From Maridesulfovibrio salexigens DSM 2638 (GTDB taxonomy: Bacteria > Desulfobacterota > Desulfovibrionia > Desulfovibrionales > Desulfovibrionaceae): 64,000 bases of DNA. Position numbers and translations under genes: made by a program. The notes beneath the pieces are model-generated. The model made no database searches, was not told where the DNA came from, and worked only from the letters and a program-made list of their open reading frames with translations. The stretch is taken from the NCBI RefSeq assembly GCF_000023445.1, contig NC_012881.1, positions 3,985,501-4,049,500 of the forward strand, written 5' to 3'. Shown here piece after piece: positions 49,952 to 58,528 of this stretch (position 1 is its first letter; each line of letters begins with the position of its first letter).

Positions 49952-51379
49952 TTATGTAAAAGGTAAAGCCGCAATGAGGCTTCTAATTTGAATGTTTAGA
50001 TAATTATTGAACTTAAGAAAGCGATGCAATTGATTAAGCGTCATCCATATATAAGTCGGTGGGAGCTCCTCTGGGAAATCATCAGCAGCAAGAATAACAA
50101 TATTACGATTCATCTCCTGATAGAAACGTCCTCCCTCTTCAGATTGCATTACATCAAGTACAATATTCTGCTCTTTGGCATTGAGCACATATTCCAAAAA
50201 AGGTAGTATCTTAATTGAATTTATATAATTACCGGTGAGACATTGTACTGTGGGGGCAAGCTCGATGATATCATGATTTCCACACTCAAGCTTGGCCTGA
50301 ACAATAAAATGCAACACTCCATTAATTTTTTTGCATACTAAAGCACAAATGCCACTTTGCATCGGGTGTATCATAGGCTGATCCCAGCATCCGACCTCCC
50401 TGCCTTCTATTGCAACAGAAACAGCGATCACTTCAAAATATTTATCTTCCTTGTGGTGAATCCTATCATTACGTACAACCCAATCCTGCACCTCTGGCAA
50501 AGGAATCCGTTCTACATCAAGGTCATAAATACTTTTCAAATGTGTCAAGAAAGTAATAATTTCTTCCTCTGTATGGACAGCAGGTTCAATAGAGAGAGTA
50601 GAGTTAAGGAATTCATCTTTAGGAGCGGAATGACCATTGCCTCGCAACAAGTAGGACACAAGATCACAGGTATCACTTTCGAAAGAACCGTATGTTATTC
50701 CGGAAACAACAGTACGTGTATCCATATTAACAACATTTTCATAATGCATGAGCTTTTTAAGCTGCCACAATGTGAGCCAGATGAAATTCTTTTTAACAGG
50801 AATATCTTCATCAATTCTAATTATGATGTTCCGATTTCTTTTTCTTAAAAAACGTGCTCCCTGCTCGGATTGCAACTGATCCACTAAAATCTGTTCAGGA
50901 GTTGCCTCCCTGAAATGATCAAGATATTCAGGCTTATTGCCTTTATGGACTTGGGTATAATTACTCCGGGTAGCCTGTAGGGTGGGTGATAATTGAACCT
51001 TATTTAAATTACCAGGCTCTATCTTGGCTTGAACCAAAAAATGCAGGACCCCATCGAATTCCTTGGTAATAAATCCCAAGTATCCTATTTCAGGCTGGTT
51101 AATTATCGGCTGGTCCCACTTACCGCCACCGTCCCAATTGGTCTGCACACGAATGCCATCAATTGAAAAAAAACGCCCGGTATTGTGCTGCAAGCGCCCA
51201 TTGTCAGCTATTGACCATGACTGAAGACGGTCAAAACTTGTCTTTTCCACAGTAACATCGACAGCATCAGCCTGAGCTTTAACCCACTTAAGCACGTAAT
51301 CAATATCACCAGAAATGCCATCTTTGGCCAACGCGCTTTTCAAGAAAAGCAAATTGCTATGTTTGAACATTCTTCGCAT
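49952..51379 (-). CDS. NDP-hexose 2,3-dehydratase
   Basis: 475 residues, built from two tandem copies of one domain, as in EvaA, TylX3 and SpnO. Each copy has a WDQP(I/M)I motif and a VLHF(L/I)VQAK(I/L)E(P/C)GN motif followed by (Q/E)L(S/A)PT(L/V)Q. The copies are about residues 40-225 and 265-470. The enzyme removes water across C2-C3 of an NDP-4-keto-6-deoxyhexose to open the 2,6-dideoxysugar route. It lies at the head of the minus-strand run with the reductase and aminotransferase. Confidence 0.88.
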   Translation of the reverse strand: MRRMFKHSNLLFLKSALAKDGISGDIDYVLKWVKAQADAVDVTVEKTSFDRLQSWSIADNGRLQHNTGRFFSIDGIRVQTNWDGGGKWDQPIINQPEIGYLGFITKEFDGVLHFLVQAKIEPGNLNKVQLSPTLQATRSNYTQVHKGNKPEYLDHFREATPEQILVDQLQSEQGARFLRKRNRNIIIRIDEDIPVKKNFIWLTLWQLKKLMHYENVVNMDTRTVVSGITYGSFESDTCDLVSYLLRGNGHSAPKDEFLNSTLSIEPAVHTEEEIITFLTHLKSIYDLDVERIPLPEVQDWVVRNDRIHHKEDKYFEVIAVSVAIEGREVGCWDQPMIHPMQSGICALVCKKINGVLHFIVQAKLECGNHDIIELAPTVQCLTGNYINSIKILPFLEYVLNAKEQNIVLDVMQSEEGGRFYQEMNRNIVILAADDFPEELPPTYIWMTLNQLHRFLKFNNYLNIQIRSLIAALPFT

Positions 51380-51514
51380 TGAATCAATATAACCTTAATT
51401 ATCCCATTATTTTAGACACATATACACCACAGACATTAGACACAATATACTTTTTTTTCTAAAGCTTCAATGTTACTAAAAATACTAAGCAAGGATCATC
51501 AGAGCAACAACAGA

Positions 51515-53344
51515 CTATTTACTAATCGGCAGGTAAGGACCTTCTAAATAGTAATTTAATCGCTTGCCTTCCCTGGAGTTGTTATAATTCCCCAAATCAA
51601 TTTCAACGAAATTTTCAGATTTCTGAACATGCATTTCAAGACACTCTCTAATGGGCAGAAAGAGGTCTCCTCCCCGAAGAATATAAACCCGCTCGTTGAG
51701 GGAAATAGTCTCAGATTTGAAAGTCCGACATGTGTAATCAACAGTTTGCTCTGAAGCCCAAAGCGAACCATAAGCTTTAGCACCTACCGCAGCAGGGAGC
51801 CCCGGAGAGACCGGATAAATGAAAATTTTATCATGTGAAAAATCAAAGCCGACGCTCAATAGACCGTCCTGCATCCTATCTATTAATTCAGCACGTTCAT
51901 CATCAATCAAAATACCCTTCAGAAACACGCTTTCATTAGATAAAGAAGTCTGCTCCTCCAGAGGAGGAGCCCTGTAATACTCTTTAAAGTTATAGCTGTA
52001 CTGGGAAGCAACACACAAGGTCGCACAAAAAAACACATTTATCCCCAAAAACAGCTTTACCCGTTTCCCAACCCCAGTGCAGACCAAAAACAATACAACA
52101 CAGACGATCGCTATCAATCCGGCTGTATTGTGCATATGAAAGGCCAGATGAAGAGTCGTCCCGGCTGACATTCCTAAAGTGGCGAAGAATACAACAACAA
52201 ATAAAACAATTTCCTTTCGCAAAGACTGGTCAATCCGGCCTGCACACTTAAATCTGTATACAAAAACAGAAAAGCATAAGGCACACATATAAAGCATAAC
52301 CTTTGCTCTGGGATGATCAATTGTAGTAGAAATTATTTTATTTATGGGCAACCCGAAAACTGTTTTGGAATACACAAATTCAGGAAATAACCTAACTTCA
52401 CTAACAGAAAAGAAGTAAACGGCAGATAAACCAACAACAATCAAAAGCAGAACGACGTTGTTTTTGTACTTCTTTTCAGAATGTTCAGCGTAGAATAAGC
52501 CAGCTAGGATTGGGATACAAAACAGACACAAATAAAATGCAGAGTTAACTAAGTCCCTAACATGCCTCATTAAAACTTTAGGCAAATAATATATACCGGA
52601 ACCGCCTGTAGCTTTATAAGAGCTTACAACTGCGTCCAGATCAGCGCGAATAAGCAAATAATAAACAACACATCCGGCAGTTACCCCCAGCACAGAGCAA
52701 GCGCTGGAAGGCACAATACCTTTCTTACCATTTATAAAATAGTAGCAGCATGGAAACAGTATAATTCCCCCCAGCACGAACGCCATGCCAGTCGGGGCTT
52801 TCGACATAAACGCAAGTGCAACAGCGCACATATTCAAAGCAGAAACCCCAAAATATAACCAAAAGCTTTTGTTGCGTGATAAATAAATCAAAAAGGATGT
52901 CGCCCACATGTAAGCTGCAAAGCCGGCATATGAATTATATGAAGGTATGGCATATAAAACCAGAGACAATTGCGCACATAAGACTGCCGAAAACAGCGTT
53001 ATCTTTGTTTTGATACTTGTATCTAAACGCTGAGAACCGTCATTGTAATAAAAAAAAACTCCGCAACAAATAAGTATGGACTCCACAATGAACTTAATAA
53101 AAAGAAGGACTCTGTACGACAATAAATTCTGTCCAAAGATAGTACCGTATAAATTTGAAATATAGTACCATTGTTGGTTTGTTATTAAATTTTTACCTGC
53201 AAGAGACAAGTAGGCTGCAAGACCTTCATCAGAAAGATCAAAATAATGCTGATAAGACACAAAAGACATAGCACAGCACAAAAGCAAGAAAAACAGAGAC
53301 AAAAGAATCAGATTATATTTTTTCAAAAAGTTCATTGTTCTCAT
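51515..53344 (-). CDS. GT-C-like multi-spanning membrane protein, probable glycosyltransferase
   Basis: 609 residues with about 11-12 membrane helices. The first periplasmic loop has FDLSDEGLAAY, an acidic D-E-G site like that of ArnT, PMT and other GT39/GT-C enzymes that use polyprenyl-linked sugars. A soluble C-terminal domain of about 150 residues follows the last helix. The DE motif and topology suggest transfer of a lipid-linked sugar on the periplasmic side, perhaps the product of the GtrB-like gene at 46906. No family can be named. Start: the ATG at 53344 or one nine bases later; neither has a good ribosome site. Confidence 0.65.
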   Translation of the reverse strand: MRTMNFLKKYNLILLSLFFLLLCCAMSFVSYQHYFDLSDEGLAAYLSLAGKNLITNQQWYYISNLYGTIFGQNLLSYRVLLFIKFIVESILICCGVFFYYNDGSQRLDTSIKTKITLFSAVLCAQLSLVLYAIPSYNSYAGFAAYMWATSFLIYLSRNKSFWLYFGVSALNMCAVALAFMSKAPTGMAFVLGGIILFPCCYYFINGKKGIVPSSACSVLGVTAGCVVYYLLIRADLDAVVSSYKATGGSGIYYLPKVLMRHVRDLVNSAFYLCLFCIPILAGLFYAEHSEKKYKNNVVLLLIVVGLSAVYFFSVSEVRLFPEFVYSKTVFGLPINKIISTTIDHPRAKVMLYMCALCFSVFVYRFKCAGRIDQSLRKEIVLFVVVFFATLGMSAGTTLHLAFHMHNTAGLIAIVCVVLFLVCTGVGKRVKLFLGINVFFCATLCVASQYSYNFKEYYRAPPLEEQTSLSNESVFLKGILIDDERAELIDRMQDGLLSVGFDFSHDKIFIYPVSPGLPAAVGAKAYGSLWASEQTVDYTCRTFKSETISLNERVYILRGGDLFLPIRECLEMHVQKSENFVEIDLGNYNNSREGKRLNYYLEGPYLPISK

Positions 53345-53458
53345 AGATATATATCATTTTTTTGCAATGAAATTGCCTTTAATTATGTATAAAACTAAAC
53401 AAATTACGAGCAATCCCCCCATAAGTCAATGCAGCAGCAGACATATCACTTATCAATA

Positions 53459-53509
53459 TTGACACACCCCCAAAGCCGCAAGTAATGTCCGCAATTACTT
53501 GGAGGAAAC
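53459..53509 (+). promoter_or_regulatory. promoter and leader hairpin of the pgl-type operon
   Basis: TTGACA (53459-53464) and TAATGT (53483-53488) with 18-base spacing suggest the promoter. AAGTAAT and ATTACTT (53480-53500) form 7-base arms around a 7-base loop directly before the GGAGG of the first gene. They could hide or expose the ribosome site, or be an operator dyad over the -10. Confidence 0.45.
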
Positions 53510-53510
53510 A

Positions 53511-54620
53511 ATGAAAATTGCAGTCATAGGTGGATACGGCCCGTCACTTTTAAACTTTCGCGGCCCCATGTTACGAGCCATGAAAGATGCTGGAAATGAT
53601 GTCTATGGCATCGCTCCAACTGACTCTCCCGATGTACCGGAGAAACTCGCGAAAATGGGCATCAAATTTATCGAAGCCCCCATCAAACGTAAAGGGATGA
53701 ATCCCGCTAAAGACTTGGCAGCCCTTTTCGCACTGATTAAAATTCTGAAAGAGATCAAACCCGACGCGGTTATTTCATATACGATCAAGCCTGTTATCTA
53801 TGGATCCATAGCCGCCAAGTTGGCCGGGGTGAAAAAAATCTATTCCATAATCACTGGCCTTGGTTACGCTTTTGGACAAACATCCGGCAAACGAGGATTG
53901 CTCTTCAAGCTGGTCAAAAACATGTACCGTGTCGGGCTTGCCTGCAACAACACTGTAATGTTTCAAAATCCGGATGATCAGGATTTATTTAAAACACTAA
54001 ACATCATTCCCCAAAACAAATCTACAATTGTCACCAATGGCTCCGGGATCGATCTTACTCACTACACCAGCTCCCCTGTTCCGCAAACCGCGCCTGTATT
54101 TCTATGCATTTCTCGACTGCTCAAAGAAAAAGGCGTACGTGAATTCGCCGAGGCATCCCTGCGGCTCAAAAAGAAATACCCTCAGGCCAGCTTCAGATTA
54201 GTCGGACCACATGACCATGGCCCTGATTCAATAAGTGACGATTTGATCGCAACATGGCAGAATGGCGGAGTTGAGAGCATCGGCCCAGTTGACGATGTAC
54301 GCGAAGAGTTAAAAAACTGCTCCGTCTACGTACTGCCTTCATATCGCGAAGGAACCCCCCGCTCAGTACTTGAAGCCATGGCCACCGGGAGACCTATAGT
54401 TACTACTAATGCTACAGGGTGCCGCGAAACTGTGGTCGAAGAAAAGAACGGCTTTATGGTCCCGGTCAGAGATATCTTCGCACTTGAATCGGCCATGGAA
54501 AAGTTCATCCTCCAGCCTGAGTTATTACAGCAAATGGGAACGGCCTCTCTGGAATATGCTGAACAAAAATTCGATGTTAACAAGGTCAATGCGACCATAA
54601 TGAAAGCCATGGGACTTTAA
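53511..54620 (+). CDS. family 4 glycosyltransferase (PglA-like)
   Basis: 369 residues from the ATG at 53511 (GGAGG eight bases upstream; an earlier ATG is too close to it). The N-terminal lobe starts KIAVIGGYGPSLLNFRGPML; the donor lobe has the GT4 E-x7-E signature in SYREGTPRSVLEAMATGRPIV. In Campylobacter PglA adds GalNAc to undecaprenyl-linked bacillosamine, the step after the next three enzymes. The order in this operon suggests that role, but the sugar is not fixed by sequence. Confidence 0.85.
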   Translation: MKIAVIGGYGPSLLNFRGPMLRAMKDAGNDVYGIAPTDSPDVPEKLAKMGIKFIEAPIKRKGMNPAKDLAALFALIKILKEIKPDAVISYTIKPVIYGSIAAKLAGVKKIYSIITGLGYAFGQTSGKRGLLFKLVKNMYRVGLACNNTVMFQNPDDQDLFKTLNIIPQNKSTIVTNGSGIDLTHYTSSPVPQTAPVFLCISRLLKEKGVREFAEASLRLKKKYPQASFRLVGPHDHGPDSISDDLIATWQNGGVESIGPVDDVREELKNCSVYVLPSYREGTPRSVLEAMATGRPIVTTNATGCRETVVEEKNGFMVPVRDIFALESAMEKFILQPELLQQMGTASLEYAEQKFDVNKVNATIMKAMGL

Positions 54621-54622
54621 TA

Positions 54623-55228
54623 ATGACCGTTAAAAGAGGTTTTGACCTTATTGTTTCAATTTCAGCGCTGATTGTTTTCTTTCCGGTACTGGTCATAGTT
54701 GCCATTGCCATCCATAAAAAAATGGGAGGAGGAGTTTTCTTCATCCAGCGCAGACCGGGACTACACGGCAAGCCGTTCAATATTATCAAGTTCAAAACCA
54801 TGTCGGATGCCAAAGATGAACATGGCAACCTGCTCCCTGATTCAGAACGGCTTAGCAAATTCGGACGCATCCTGCGCTCAACTTCGCTGGACGAACTGCC
54901 AGAACTGGTCAACGTCATTTTTGGAGACATGTCCCTGGTTGGACCACGCCCCCTGCTCATGCAATACCTTAAGCGCTATTCTCCAGAACAGGCCCGGCGC
55001 CATGATGTTCTCCCCGGTATAACAGGATGGGCACAGGTCAATGGACGGAACGCTATTTCATGGGAAGACAAATTCAAACTGGATGTTTGGTATGTGGACA
55101 ACCACAACCTGATACTAGATATTAAAATTCTTTACCTGACTGTTGCCCGTGTTTTCAAACGTGAAGGCATCTCTCAGCCCGGACAGGCAACAGCACAGGA
55201 GTTCATGGGCAATCAGGAAGGGAAGTAA
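54623..55228 (+). CDS. pglC: undecaprenyl-phosphate sugar-1-phosphate transferase (PglC-like)
   Basis: The 201-residue bacterial sugar transferase has the short monotopic form. A single N-terminal membrane segment (VSISALIVFFPVLVIVAIAI) and the catalytic domain with FNIIKFKTM, STSLDELPELVNV, MSLVGPRPLLMQY and GITGWAQVNGRN are clear. The Asp-Glu pair (DELP) is the active site. It starts the lipid-linked glycan by moving diacetylbacillosamine-phosphate to undecaprenyl phosphate. EpsL of Bacillus has the same role. The gap to the GT4 gene is two bases. Confidence 0.92.
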   Translation: MTVKRGFDLIVSISALIVFFPVLVIVAIAIHKKMGGGVFFIQRRPGLHGKPFNIIKFKTMSDAKDEHGNLLPDSERLSKFGRILRSTSLDELPELVNVIFGDMSLVGPRPLLMQYLKRYSPEQARRHDVLPGITGWAQVNGRNAISWEDKFKLDVWYVDNHNLILDIKILYLTVARVFKREGISQPGQATAQEFMGNQEGK

Positions 55229-55229
55229 G

Positions 55230-55850
55230 ATGAAAAAAATCATCATTATGGGAGCCGGGGGACATGGACAGGTTGTTGCAGATGCATTGCAGCTCATGGA
55301 AGGAGCGAATCCAATTGCATTTATAGATGAGAATCCGGATCTACATGACAAAGAGATTATGGGAATTCCTGTTTCAGGCGGTAATGCAGCCATAGCAAAT
55401 ATTGAACATGACGGCATTGTCATAGCCCTTGGCAACAATGCACTACGCAAACGAATTTTCAACGATCTCATCAAATCTGGTGAAAACTTATTTACAGTAA
55501 TCCACCCCTCTTCAGTCATCGCACCCAACGTGTCTGTTGGTGCTGGCTGCATGATCCTAGCCGGGACAGTCATCAATACAGGAACCGAGATTAAAGACAA
55601 CTCCATCATTAATACGAACTCGACCATAGAACACCACAATATCATCGGCCCTCACGTTCACGTTGCACCGGGATCAACTCTTGGTGGAGAGGTTCTTGTC
55701 GGCGAAGAGGCTATAATCGGCATCGGAGCCACGGTATTGCCACGTATTGCCATCGGCCCCAAGGCCACACTTGGTGGAGGCTCAACAGCTATTCAAGACA
55801 TTCCTGAAGACGCTGTTGCCGTTGGAGTTCCTGCCTGCGTCAAAACCTAG
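55230..55850 (+). CDS. pglD: UDP-4-amino-sugar N-acetyltransferase (PglD-like)
   Basis: 206 residues from the ATG at 55230, one base after the pglC stop. The N-terminal Rossmann-like part begins IIIMGAGGHGQVVADAL. A left-handed beta-helix of hexapeptide repeats (GAGCMILAGTVINTGTEI, GPHVHVAPGSTLGGEVLVGE) binds acetyl-CoA. The catalytic His is in NTNSTIEHHN. This is the PglD/EpsM/NeuD layout. It acetylates the 4-amino group made by the aminotransferase. Confidence 0.93.
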   Translation: MKKIIIMGAGGHGQVVADALQLMEGANPIAFIDENPDLHDKEIMGIPVSGGNAAIANIEHDGIVIALGNNALRKRIFNDLIKSGENLFTVIHPSSVIAPNVSVGAGCMILAGTVINTGTEIKDNSIINTNSTIEHHNIIGPHVHVAPGSTLGGEVLVGEEAIIGIGATVLPRIAIGPKATLGGGSTAIQDIPEDAVAVGVPACVKT

Positions 55851-56082
55851 CCGCAAATCACAATATAAAAACAATCATTACAGTTGCTTTTGTAGAAATC
55901 ATGTCGAACTGTACTAAAGGATCAAAATATAATATCAGACCCAAAGAACATTGATGAGTTCCCTTATGGGCAACATTCAAAAGGATCCTTAAGCACAAAT
56001 ATGGTTTAAAAACCTGTAAGAAAGCGATTAATTCGAACAATTATATGCGTTTCGTTTAACTCGACAAGAACAAGGTAACGTT

Positions 56083-57462
56083 TTGCTTTTTAATTCTCTA
56101 AATTATCTTCTTATATTCCTCCCAATTTGCGTATTGTTTTTTTTGCTTATCAATAAAAATGGTGCTGTAGCTAAATTATGGTTAATAGGATGCTCTTTAT
56201 TTTTCTACACTTGCTGGAACCCTTATTATCTAATTCTGTTTTTATCTTCGATAATAATAAACTATATCTGTTCCATATTCATATTAGATAACAGCACCAG
56301 ACATAGAAGAATCATTCTATACACTGGAATTACTTTTAACATCCTTCTGATCGGTTATTATAAATACACTGATTTCCTTTTAAACACAGCCACTCAACTA
56401 CTCTCTATTGACCCTATACGGCTCGATATAATACTGCCACTTGCGATCAGTTTTTTTACATTTCAGCAAATTGCCTACCTGCAAGATTGCTACAAGGGAG
56501 AAATTAAACAGTCTAATTTTATCGACTACATACTATTCATTTCATTTTTCCCACAATTAATCGCAGGACCAATCGTACAATTTAAGGAAATTGTGCCGCA
56601 ATTTTACGTAAAACAATTTAAATCACATGTGTGGGAAAATATTCTAGCTGGTTTAGTTTTACTTTCGTTTGGTCTTTTTAAAAAAGTCATCATTGCCGAC
56701 TTTTTTTCAATATGGGCTAATATGGGCTTTGAAGCTGTCCAATCTTTGAACTTTATTAGTGCCTGGATCACCAGCTTAAGTTATACATTCCAGCTTTACT
56801 TTGATTTTAGTGGCTACACAGACATGGCTCTTGGTGCAGCAATGATGTTTGGCATAAAACTCCCACAAAACTTTAACTCACCATACAAAGCAACTTCTAT
56901 CCAAGACTTCTGGAGAAGATGGCATATAACCTTAGGCCGGTTTCTCAAGAACTACCTTTATATTCCATTAGGGGGCAATCGAAAGGGAAAAATAAGAACC
57001 TGCTTCAACCTCCTTTTGGTATTTTTCATAGCCGGTATTTGGCATGGTGCAGGCTGGACATTCATTCTCTGGGGAATATGCCATGGTCTTGCCCTAGTTG
57101 TTCATCGATTATGGAGCAATCTAAACATAAAACTGAACAACACATTGAACTGTTGCATAACATTTCTATTCGTCAACTTTGCGTGGATTCTTTTCCGGTC
57201 CAACGATTTACATGATTTTAACGTAATAATTAGTAAGATGATTCACCCGAACTTATCTTTAAGCAAATACTACGTACTGCCAATCATGTCGATTCTAGTA
57301 GGCTTTACTATCTGTCTATTCGCAAAAAACTCAAATGAATACGTTGATGAAAAAATATATGAAAAACCGCTATATATCGCGATAGCAAGCATAACAACCT
57401 TCACAGCACTAGCAACAATCATCATATGGAATGCAAATGAATTTTTATATTTTCAATTCTAA
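56083..57462 (+). CDS. MBOAT-family membrane O-acyltransferase, first copy
   Basis: The product is 459 residues with about ten membrane helices. The catalytic MBOAT signature is WHGAGWTFILWGICHG, with the key His after GIW, and the conserved FDFSGYTDMALG and IQDFWRRWHITLGRFLKNY follow the family exactly. The start is a TTG (56083); its translation MLFNSLNYLLIFLPI aligns with the second copy at 61555. AAGG lies upstream. It likely O-acetylates a periplasmic polysaccharide. It sits with its SGNH partner between pglD and pglE and is more AT-rich than both, suggesting later insertion. Confidence 0.9.
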   Translation: MLFNSLNYLLIFLPICVLFFLLINKNGAVAKLWLIGCSLFFYTCWNPYYLILFLSSIIINYICSIFILDNSTRHRRIILYTGITFNILLIGYYKYTDFLLNTATQLLSIDPIRLDIILPLAISFFTFQQIAYLQDCYKGEIKQSNFIDYILFISFFPQLIAGPIVQFKEIVPQFYVKQFKSHVWENILAGLVLLSFGLFKKVIIADFFSIWANMGFEAVQSLNFISAWITSLSYTFQLYFDFSGYTDMALGAAMMFGIKLPQNFNSPYKATSIQDFWRRWHITLGRFLKNYLYIPLGGNRKGKIRTCFNLLLVFFIAGIWHGAGWTFILWGICHGLALVVHRLWSNLNIKLNNTLNCCITFLFVNFAWILFRSNDLHDFNVIISKMIHPNLSLSKYYVLPIMSILVGFTICLFAKNSNEYVDEKIYEKPLYIAIASITTFTALATIIIWNANEFLYFQF

Positions 57463-58465
57463 TAACAAAAGTAGAACGTTAATATTTTTTTTCTTCATAT
57501 GCCTCTTGATATGTTTCTACTTTGCCGACATCGCTATTTCTGTTTATGAAAGCAAAAGAACAACATCAGAATATTATATTGATGTTCTCTCTTCGAGAGC
57601 AGAACATATGAGAAAAAGATTCCCTGCTCCAACTAAGGTTGACGTCATTTTTATTGGCAGTTCACGTACACGATATCATGTTGATACAGAGTTCTTAACC
57701 AAAAAAGGAGTCACAAGTTACAATTTAAGCTTAGTTTCCCATAATCCGCTTAGCTACCCAAGCATGGTAGACTCAGCAACAGAAATGACCCCAAAAACAA
57801 TTGCCTTGGAACTAAATGTCCCATGGTTGTACGGAAATTTTGAACGCAGAATCCCAACTCCCGGAGCTTTAGATATTCTAGCCCAGATCAAATGTGGTCT
57901 TCCTCTTGCCACAGTTGGACATTTTTCATTAGGCTATCTAGAGCAACTATCTTTAATCTCTCGTTATGCCGTAACTTTATGCGAGAAAAGCAAAGCATAT
58001 TTGAACACGATAATATTTGGCTATATGCCCAAACCCATAAAAGAACAAAAAGGAAACTCGGCCACTCACGCAAAAAAAGTTAATATAGTAAAACTAAGCA
58101 ATGGAGATGGGGTTCTTCGCGGTTCAGACCTTGATGAGCAAGATATTGCAAATATCCATATTAAGGATCTATCTCATATACGCAAAAAAAACATTGAATT
58201 CTTCAACTATATTATATCGATGGCCCAAAAGAAAGGGATCAAGGTTTTTGTTTACCTTGCGGCAAGCATACAAACACCAAAAGATTTCGATTTAAAACTT
58301 ATACAAAAAGAAATACATGCCCCAGTTATTAACTTGGTACATGCAGTTCCTGCCACTCCGGAATACTGGGCAGACGAAGGACATCTTAACTCCCGTGGCC
58401 GAAAAATTTATTCAGCTAAACTGCTAGATAAATTAAACACATTAACGAACACAGGCTCACTATAG
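57431..58465 (+). CDS. membrane-anchored SGNH-like partner of MBOAT
   Basis: The product is 344 residues with one N-terminal membrane helix (LIFFFFICLLICFYFADIAI). It overlaps the MBOAT gene by 32 bases; the second ATG (57437) is an alternative start. The periplasmic domain has FIGSSRTRYHV, matching the SGNH block I (Gly-Ser-Ser), and DEGHLNSRGRKIY near the end, matching the Asp-x-x-His of block V. Such AlgJ/AlgX-like or DUF1574-like partners hand acetyl groups from the MBOAT to the glycan. It pairs structurally with the partial gene at 62943. Confidence 0.78.
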   Translation: MQMNFYIFNSNNKSRTLIFFFFICLLICFYFADIAISVYESKRTTSEYYIDVLSSRAEHMRKRFPAPTKVDVIFIGSSRTRYHVDTEFLTKKGVTSYNLSLVSHNPLSYPSMVDSATEMTPKTIALELNVPWLYGNFERRIPTPGALDILAQIKCGLPLATVGHFSLGYLEQLSLISRYAVTLCEKSKAYLNTIIFGYMPKPIKEQKGNSATHAKKVNIVKLSNGDGVLRGSDLDEQDIANIHIKDLSHIRKKNIEFFNYIISMAQKKGIKVFVYLAASIQTPKDFDLKLIQKEIHAPVINLVHAVPATPEYWADEGHLNSRGRKIYSAKLLDKLNTLTNTGSL

Positions 58466-58528
58466 GCATCAGGGCTGAGAAACCAAAAAAGACTCAAATA
58501 ACAACTTGAAATAAAGGAAATCCTGCAA

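Noticed and set aside
50357-50848. 163-codon plus-strand frame over the 2,3-dehydratase gene
   Set aside because: Antisense to a gene with duplicated family motifs in frame.
51515-53344. Multi-spanning protein considered as PglB oligosaccharyltransferase or Wzy polymerase
   Set aside because: No WWDYG motif is present, and the DEG site in the first loop fits GT-C/ArnT-like enzymes better; Wzy proteins lack such a soluble tail, though this is not decisive.
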